This document shows, one piece after another, positions 1 through 4,486 of a DNA stretch of 8,749 nt. The position numbers and the translations under genes are program-made. The notes beneath the pieces were generated by a model. That model was given only the letters and a program-made list of their open reading frames with translations. It was not told the origin of the DNA and made no database searches. Numbering within the stretch: position 1 is the stretch's first letter; each line of letters opens with the position of its first letter. The DNA is from Parachlamydiaceae bacterium (lineage in GTDB: Bacteria; Chlamydiota; Chlamydiia; Chlamydiales; Parachlamydiaceae). The DNA lies in the NCBI GenBank assembly GCA_030679615.1, contig JAUXSJ010000303.1, positions 1-8,749 on the forward strand. Direction: 5' to 3'.

Positions 1-2
1 CA

Positions 3-182
3 AAGGGATTTTTCCCTAATCGTTTAATTTATCATGATGGATTGTTATCTATAAAAAAGGCATTTAAAAAAAAGGATTGGTTGAACTATTTAGAAGCTGC
101 AAATATTCCCCTTAATCAATGCAAAATCAATTGGCATTGGCCTTTTAGATGGTTATTAACAATAGATAAAGCCAAAGAATAA
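3..182 (+). CDS. C-terminal end of a probable class I SAM-dependent methyltransferase (partial, 5' end outside window)
   Basis: An open frame runs from the window edge to TAA at 180-182 and gives 59 residues. The visible part includes NRLIYHDGLLSIKKAF, DWLNYLEAANIP and the C-terminal WHWPFRWLLTI. This Trp/Phe-rich ending resembles the C-termini of methyltransferases found next to type III polyketide synthases and FAD oxidoreductases in several bacteria, including environmental chlamydiae. The SAM-binding motif would lie upstream of the window and cannot be seen, so the call rests on the tail and on context. The stop lies two bases before the ATG of the oxidoreductase on the same strand, indicating one operon. 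The substrate is unknown; a polyketide- or lipid-derived phenol or quinone is possible by analogy only. Confidence 0.5.
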   Translation, partial: KGFFPNRLIYHDGLLSIKKAFKKKDWLNYLEAANIPLNQCKINWHWPFRWLLTIDKAKE

Positions 183-184
183 AT

Positions 185-1267
185 ATGAAGGTTAAATTTG
201 CAATTATTGGTGGGGGTATTGCAGGTTTGTGTGCTGCAATTAGACTCACCGAACTTGGTGAAAAACCTTTGTTGATTGAGGGAGGGACGTATCCAACCCA
301 TAAAATTTGTGGTGAATTTCTTTCTCCTGAATGCATTGGATATTTAAAAAAATGGGGAATTAGTCCAATTCCTATCACCAAAACTATTTTGAGAACATCA
401 AAACAACAATTAAATTTTCCATTTGCTGAAATCGCTGGTGGATTATCTCATTTTGAATTAGATCCTTCTTTAGCTAATTATGCGTTAGAAAAAGGGACTA
501 ATATTCAAACAAATTCAAAAGTACAAACGATTCATCCAAAACAACATCCAAGTGAAAGGCATTTTATTGGACTTGTTAACGGGGAATGGATTGAAGTAGA
601 GAATTTAATCATTGCTACAGGACGCTATCCTAGCCAGTTTGAAAATAAACCTGTCATGAAATATATAGGGTTTAAAGCACACTTTGAAGGTATTCCTCTG
701 AATGAAAACACGTTGGAAATGTTTTCATTGTCGGGAGCTTATTTAGGGATTTCTCCCATTGAGAATCAGCAATTTAATGTAGCGTGCCTTGCTGATTTAA
801 AGATGATAGGTAAGGAAAATCCTAAAGAATATTTTCAACATATTATTGATCAAAATGATCGTTTAAAGTTGTTGTTAGGACAAGGGAAGAATCTATTTTC
901 AGAATGGATGATGGCAGAACTCCCGGAATTTCAAATGAAGCAAACACCAGAATGGCTAGATGCTTATTTTATAGGAGATGCAACATTGACAATTCCACCA
1001 GCTTGTGGAAATGGTTTATCCTTAGCAATACTTGGAGGAAGGTTGGCGGCTGAATATGCGATTCAAGAAATGGATAAAGAATTTAAAAAAACGTGGCTTA
1101 AAAGTTGCCGTTCGCAATTTTTTTGGGCAACTCTGTTACATAAATGGATGTTAAATTTGCACACAAGTGATGCTTTAGTGACATTGGGGAATACTTTTCC
1201 ATGGATGAGTCGTGCAATGTTTAAACTAACGCGGCAAAGAGAATGTATACCTAATGAACTAAGGTAA
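185..1267 (+). CDS. FAD-dependent oxidoreductase, geranylgeranyl-reductase / aromatic-hydroxylase-like
   Basis: The product has 360 residues, a complete length for this family. The N-terminus carries the FAD ADP-binding Rossmann motif (IIGGGIAG, residues 7-14) followed by LIEGG. Residues 40-49 read KICGEFLSPE, the K-x-C-G-E-x-L-S-P-E signature of the geranylgeranyl reductase-like group. An ATGR strand lies at 144-147, and the second FAD motif GDA appears at 264-266, followed by P-P-A-C-G-N-G (271-277). There is no signal peptide, so it should be cytoplasmic or peripherally membrane-bound. It probably reduces or hydroxylates a polyprenyl or polyketide-type substrate; the actual substrate cannot be read from sequence. 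The ATG at 185 directly starts the Rossmann strand, so the start is secure, although its ribosome binding site is weak. It follows the methyltransferase by two bases. A decayed copy of its 3' part lies at 4346-4457. Confidence 0.85.
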   Translation: MKVKFAIIGGGIAGLCAAIRLTELGEKPLLIEGGTYPTHKICGEFLSPECIGYLKKWGISPIPITKTILRTSKQQLNFPFAEIAGGLSHFELDPSLANYALEKGTNIQTNSKVQTIHPKQHPSERHFIGLVNGEWIEVENLIIATGRYPSQFENKPVMKYIGFKAHFEGIPLNENTLEMFSLSGAYLGISPIENQQFNVACLADLKMIGKENPKEYFQHIIDQNDRLKLLLGQGKNLFSEWMMAELPEFQMKQTPEWLDAYFIGDATLTIPPACGNGLSLAILGGRLAAEYAIQEMDKEFKKTWLKSCRSQFFWATLLHKWMLNLHTSDALVTLGNTFPWMSRAMFKLTRQRECIPNELR

Positions 1268-1272
1268 AATCG

Positions 1273-1314
1273 TTTTCAATTATTTTTTGCATAAATGTAA
1301 TTTATAATTGAAAA
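1273..1314 (+). terminator. AT-rich hairpin just after the oxidoreductase stop
   Basis: TTTTCAATTAT at 1273-1283 is perfectly complementary to ATAATTGAAAA at 1304-1314, giving an 11-bp stem with a 20-base loop five bases past the stop codon. The stem is almost purely A/T and no clear T run follows, so it is a weak terminator at best. The GC-rich hairpin at 1608-1631 is the stronger candidate for ending this operon. Confidence 0.3.
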
Positions 1315-1607
1315 TCAATGAATAAGTAAAAATCTTCCTGAAAATAATTCATTTCAAATAAAATTAAATTTTGTTCGTCTGCGCAAAAATTATATTACCT
1401 CAGGTTTTTTTTATTACTTATATTCGCAAAGGACCTAAAAAGTTTGAGACTAAAGTAATCAGGCTGTCTCGGCATAGGCATCCATCTCATTTATGCTACA
1501 ATAAAAAAACAAGATAGGCAGGATCGCTTTCAGCGGCAGGATCAAGAATGATAAATAATAGCTTTAAACGGTTTCAATTGGCATTAAATTAAGAGACTTT
1601 TTGGAGT

Positions 1608-1631
1608 GCGAAGGCCCTGCCTTCGCTTTTT
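1608..1631 (+). terminator. Rho-independent-like terminator facing the oxidoreductase operon
   Basis: GCGAAGGC (1608-1615) and GCCTTCGC (1619-1626) form an 8-bp GC-rich stem with a 3-base CCT loop, followed on the + strand by five T (1627-1631). It is the left arm of the 36-bp inverted repeat and is the first strong hairpin met by transcripts leaving the oxidoreductase gene. Confidence 0.6.
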
Positions 1632-1718
1632 ATGGTTCGGACATCCTCATATGATCCACTTTTATAAATTGAAATGATTCAGTTGAATATGGCACTACAT
1701 CATAATTATGCTCTCTTG

Positions 1719-1744
1719 AAAAAAAGCGAAGGCAGGGCCTTCGC
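1719..1744 (-). terminator. Rho-independent-like terminator facing the first BTB gene
   Basis: Read on the minus strand, the same 8-bp stem with a 3-base loop (1744-1726) is followed by seven T (1725-1719). It lies about 47 bases past the stop of the BTB gene at 1791 and is oriented to end its transcript. It mirrors the terminator at 1608-1631. Confidence 0.65.
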
Positions 1745-1790
1745 ACTCCAAAAAGTAGATGTATTCATGGCGAATAATAAAAAAACGATT

Positions 1791-4022
1791 TTATCTGTAG
1801 CCCGATTCAATTAAAGTGCCAAATTGACGCTTTGCAGAGGTGATTGATTCAACTAAAATGCCAAACTGACGCTCTGCAGTGATAATTGATTCATAAGAAT
1901 ATGTTAAGGGTTTTTGGTTAAAAAATAATTTTTTGTGTAGTAATTTTAGATGTTCATTTGAATAAAGATTAGAAAATTGTTCAATTTTATTTATGTTCTT
2001 TTTTGTCGCAACTAAACTGATTAAATTAGTGCAACAATCCATTAAGGGATCAATTTGAAAACAATGGGCAAATGCAAATAATTGAAATAAATGCTTGATC
2101 GATCTTTTTGATTGTTTTAAGTACGAAAGATAAGATTCAGAAAACGCCTTTCCCCCAAGATAAATAAAATGAATGAAGGCATCTATAGTATTATATGTGA
2201 AATGTTCAAAATAAATTTGGTTTTCGACCATCTCTTTTGTTTTTATTTGTAACATTTTTTTAATGACTGGCCCACCATATATGTATAGGATGGGGCTATG
2301 TACTTTGAATTCATGATTCTTTGTTTTTAAGGTGAAATCACAGAATTGCTTTCTTTGGTACAAGGAAAATAAGCTCGTATGAATGGGTAATGCATTTTGA
2401 ATGGGCTTTGGAGGTATTGGATAAATCAAAGGAAGTTTTTCTCGCCATGTAAACTGATATTCAAGGATTTTTTGTGTATGAGTGTTATACTCTGATTTAA
2501 AATCCTGGGTAAATTGATTAAAATCTAGTTTAAATAAACTAGCAAAATCATTTAATAAGGGTTGTATGTATTTTGAATACACAAAAACACAATGCATTTT
2601 TTCATAATCCAGCATTTTAATGTCAAAATTTGGTTTTACCAAAAAACAATTTAGAGACGATCCATACATCCAAATTTTAATAATTGATCGAGTTTTAATT
2701 TCTTTTAAAAAAAAAATTCTTATTTCCTCAATAATGTTTTGAATTGCTGTTACTGAGAATTTGTCTTTAATTTTCTTTTGATGCTCAAAATCAGTTTTGC
2801 AAAAAGCAAGCCAAAACAAATTTTTATTTTTAATAATTTTTTTAAAATCGTTTCTTAAAAAGCAATCTTCAAGTAATTTAGCGTTAATTTTAGGTTTTAA
2901 ATTTGATTGAATTAATTTATTTTTTTTAGAAGGATTAATTAAGTAACGAGATATAAATTTTAAATGATTAAATTTATAAGTTTTTTTTAGTAATTTAATA
3001 TTTTTTAAATCAGTTGCAGTAACTGTTAGACACAATAAATTTGTGCAACAATTGATAAGAACAGTTATTTGATAGGTATAAGCAAAATTTAATAATTCAT
3101 TATAATTTATTTTTTTACTCAGATGATTAGAAATACAATATTTTATAAATTCATTTCCTTGAAGATAAAGGAAAGTAGTGAAAATTTCTAATGTGGCAGC
3201 AGAATAGTTTTCAAAAACAATAATAGGGGTTTCTTTTTTTATCTCTTCAACTAGCATTTCTCTAATAACAGATCCCCCATACATATATAAAATGCAAGAG
3301 TGAATTTTAAAAATTTGTTCTTGAGATTTTAAACTAAGGTCACAAAATTGTTGGTTCAGAAATAAAGAATACATTTCATCATTTATTTTTTCCATTTCTG
3401 GAATAGATATGGGTGGAATAGAATAAACAAAATGAAAAGATCTCTTCCATGTAAATTTCAATACATTAACATCATAAGTTTTAACTTCTTGATAGGCTAA
3501 AACATTTTGTTTTTTTATTTTCTCACTATAGTTTGCTCCACAAAACTTTGCTAGTTTAGATAGGGAAGGTTGGATATAATTTTTATAGAAATATTTAGAA
3601 TATTCATCAGAGCCAATCAAAATTATAGGTTCAGGTTTTTCTAAATAGAGATCACAAATATTAATTAAAATCATTTTAGAATTTTGTTTTTTTGTAAGCC
3701 CTTCTAATAAAATGACCCTCATTTTTTCAATAAATTTAAAATTTTCTTGAATAATGTGTTCCCTTCCAGAAAAAACTAAAAGTTTTTGCTTAGTATCATA
3801 TGACACCCAAAATGATTGTTTCTCGTTAAGATTTTGATTGGATAAACGAGCTTTTCCAAACGCAATTAAAAACAATTCTTTTATTTGAATAATCTTTTCG
3901 AAGTTTTTTTGTTTTAGAAAATCAGAAAACTCTTTGGTGTTAAAAGTTTTTTTAATTTCTATGGATTCAATGATTGAATAGCTTCCTGAAAGTATAGACA
4001 TTACGTCATCGTGAATATACAT
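1791..4022 (-). CDS. Large double-module BTB/POZ domain protein, copy A (candidate secreted effector)
   Basis: From the ATG at 4022 the product has 743 residues. Two related halves are visible. Half one has an unrecognised domain (about 28-205, ending FTWK..FVYSIPP) and a BTB domain (about 219-333: FCDLSLKS, FKIHSCILYMYGG, FLYLQGNEF). Half two repeats this at about 383-540 and 552-670 (FCDFTLKT, FKVHSPILYIYGG, FIHFIYLGG), with a helical BACK-like tail. BTB domains dimerise and often link Cullin-3 ligases to targets; in amoeba symbionts such proteins are thought to act in the host, but no secretion signal is evident. The frame also opens at TTG 4073; ATG 4022 is preferred because the resulting start (MYIHDDVMS) aligns with the paralogue's MHDQIWS. 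No good ribosome binding site is seen. The second half lacks about 14 residues present in copy B. The C-terminus carries a 14-residue repeat (711-743). Base composition is much more AT-rich than in trxB. Confidence 0.8.
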   Translation of the reverse strand: MYIHDDVMSILSGSYSIIESIEIKKTFNTKEFSDFLKQKNFEKIIQIKELFLIAFGKARLSNQNLNEKQSFWVSYDTKQKLLVFSGREHIIQENFKFIEKMRVILLEGLTKKQNSKMILINICDLYLEKPEPIILIGSDEYSKYFYKNYIQPSLSKLAKFCGANYSEKIKKQNVLAYQEVKTYDVNVLKFTWKRSFHFVYSIPPISIPEMEKINDEMYSLFLNQQFCDLSLKSQEQIFKIHSCILYMYGGSVIREMLVEEIKKETPIIVFENYSAATLEIFTTFLYLQGNEFIKYCISNHLSKKINYNELLNFAYTYQITVLINCCTNLLCLTVTATDLKNIKLLKKTYKFNHLKFISRYLINPSKKNKLIQSNLKPKINAKLLEDCFLRNDFKKIIKNKNLFWLAFCKTDFEHQKKIKDKFSVTAIQNIIEEIRIFFLKEIKTRSIIKIWMYGSSLNCFLVKPNFDIKMLDYEKMHCVFVYSKYIQPLLNDFASLFKLDFNQFTQDFKSEYNTHTQKILEYQFTWREKLPLIYPIPPKPIQNALPIHTSLFSLYQRKQFCDFTLKTKNHEFKVHSPILYIYGGPVIKKMLQIKTKEMVENQIYFEHFTYNTIDAFIHFIYLGGKAFSESYLSYLKQSKRSIKHLFQLFAFAHCFQIDPLMDCCTNLISLVATKKNINKIEQFSNLYSNEHLKLLHKKLFFNQKPLTYSYESIITAERQFGILVESITSAKRQFGTLIESGYR
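1804..1893 (-). repeat. 42-bp tandem repeat in the 3' end of BTB copy A
   Basis: Two 42-base units (1804-1845 and 1846-1887) match at 35 of 42 positions by eye, and the first bases of a third unit (GATTCA, 1888-1893) follow. The period is a multiple of three, so the protein repeats a 14-residue unit: ESIITAERQFGILV, then ESITSAKRQFGTLI, then ESGYR and stop. Copy B lacks this tail and ends in an unrelated short sequence, so the expansion arose after the genes separated or was lost from B. Confidence 0.85.
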
Positions 4023-4118
4023 ATATTTTTCTAATTTTTTTTTTATATTTAAAAATGACCTGTTAAAAATCAATTCTTAAAATATAAAATTAATGTAAAA
4101 ACACTCGTTAAAATTAAA

Positions 4119-4234
4119 CGTTTTGTAAGTTCTAAAAAAATTCATAGCAAGACAGCATGAAAAGGTAAGGCCATCCGGCCTGCATCAGGACTGGACGCCA
4201 TGACTACTTTCTCAAAAAAATAGAACTTACAACG
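4119..4234. repeat. Small inverted-repeat-bounded insert upstream of BTB copy A
   Basis: CGTTTTGTAAGTTCTA (4119-4134) is repeated inverted as TAGAACTTACAACG (4221-4234). GTAAGTTCTA pairs perfectly and the outer CGTT also matches after a two-base bulge. The roughly 86 bases between are clearly richer in G+C than the surroundings (about 4155-4205) and contain the short palindrome GGCCATCCGGCC. The corresponding interval upstream of copy B has no such sequence. It may be a MITE-like element or the fused ends of a deleted insertion sequence. A target-site duplication is not clear. Confidence 0.5.
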
Positions 4235-4260
4235 ATTTTAGTCTTTAATTTTCAATATCA

Positions 4261-4346
4261 GATGGCGATTTATAATTTTAAGATAGATTAATCCTTTACA
4301 ATTCAAAGAAAGCAAAATAGACATTTAAAATCCTTATTAGTGTAAG
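4261..4346 (+). pseudogene. Decayed copy of the trxB promoter, leader and first codons
   Basis: 4261-4319 aligns with 6731-6790, the region just before and at the trxB start, with one small gap. Shared strings include AATCCTTTACAA and CAAAG, and GATAGA upstream. The base triplet matching the trxB ATG is ATA (4317-4319), so the start is lost. Weaker similarity continues through AAAAT and TTATTA to about codon 9 or 10 of trxB, where the sequence switches to an oxidoreductase match. It is read as the truncated trxB left at the junction of a tandem duplication. Confidence 0.75.
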
Positions 4347-4457
4347 GTAAGAATCTATTTTTAGAATGGATGATGAATTCACATACAAGTGATCTTTGGT
4401 GACAAAGGAGAGTACTTTTCCATGGGTGAGTCGCGCCATGTTTAGTTAACGAGTCAA
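4346..4457 (+). pseudogene. Decayed 3' fragment of the FAD oxidoreductase gene with internal deletion
   Basis: 4347-4375 matches the intact gene at 886-914 (for example AAGAATCTATTTT followed by AGAATGGATGATG). 4376-4450 then matches 1154-1233 (ACAAGTGAT, TACTTTTCCATGG, TGAGTCG, ATGTTTA). About 240 bases of the gene are missing between the two parts. The intact gene has AATGGATG at both 903-910 and 1143-1150, so the loss fits a deletion between these direct repeats. A one-base deletion near 4394 also breaks the frame. Similarity fades around 4450-4457. The fragment is non-functional and lies on the + strand like its parent. Confidence 0.85.
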
Positions 4458-4486
4458 TCATAAATGATTCTGGCTCCGAGCCAAGA

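Larger units (their letters stand above)
1596..1756. repeat. Perfect 36-bp inverted repeat pair with 89-bp spacer (REP/MITE-like palindromic element)
   Basis: The arm at 1596-1631 and the arm at 1721-1756 are exact reverse complements over 36 bases. Each arm starts with ACTTTTTGGAGTGCG and ends in a run of T, and each also contains its own short palindrome (GCGAAGGC, loop CCT, GCCTTCGC). The G+C content of the arms is far above that of the flanks. The 89-base spacer (1632-1720) shows no open frame. Exact identity of the arms means recent origin, gene conversion or selection on folding. The layout resembles paired palindromic repeats or a small non-autonomous inverted-repeat element; family membership is inferred. 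Confidence 0.8.
1268..1790. other. Intergenic region between convergent genes, no gene seen
   Basis: This 523-base gap separates the stop of the oxidoreductase from the stop of the opposing BTB gene. It holds an AT-rich hairpin directly after the oxidoreductase (1273-1314). A block at about 1440-1550 is richer in G+C than its flanks and contains the 9-base direct repeat GGCAGGATC at 1517-1525 and 1535-1543. The perfect 36-bp inverted repeat lies at 1596-1756. No open frame with recognisable protein similarity was found. The 1440-1550 block could be a trace of an old mobile element, but I cannot identify it. Confidence 0.6.

Noticed and set aside
116..381. Minus-strand open frames overlapping the oxidoreductase start
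   Set aside because: They lie antisense to the start of a clear Rossmann-fold gene, have no recognisable motifs or ribosome binding sites, and are best explained as shadows.
1632..1650. GGTTCGGA string in the spacer of the inverted repeat, resembling a tRNA T-loop
   Set aside because: No acceptor, D-arm or anticodon stem can be built around it.
1804..1893. CRISPR-like repeats
   Set aside because: The repeats are contiguous, in frame inside a coding region and have no spacers.
4023..4073. TTG start at 4073 adding 17 residues to BTB copy A
   Set aside because: The added stretch is Lys-rich with no counterpart in copy B and no Shine-Dalgarno; the ATG at 4022 aligns with the ATG of the paralogue. 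It cannot be excluded.
4119..4234. Complete insertion sequence
   Set aside because: Only about 116 bases long and no transposase frame; described as a small inverted-repeat insert instead.
4459..4483. Short palindromes (AATCA-TAAA-TGATT and TGGCTC-C-GAGCCA) after the stop of BTB copy B
   Set aside because: Small stems with a one-base or AT loop and no following T run on the minus strand; too weak to call a terminator.
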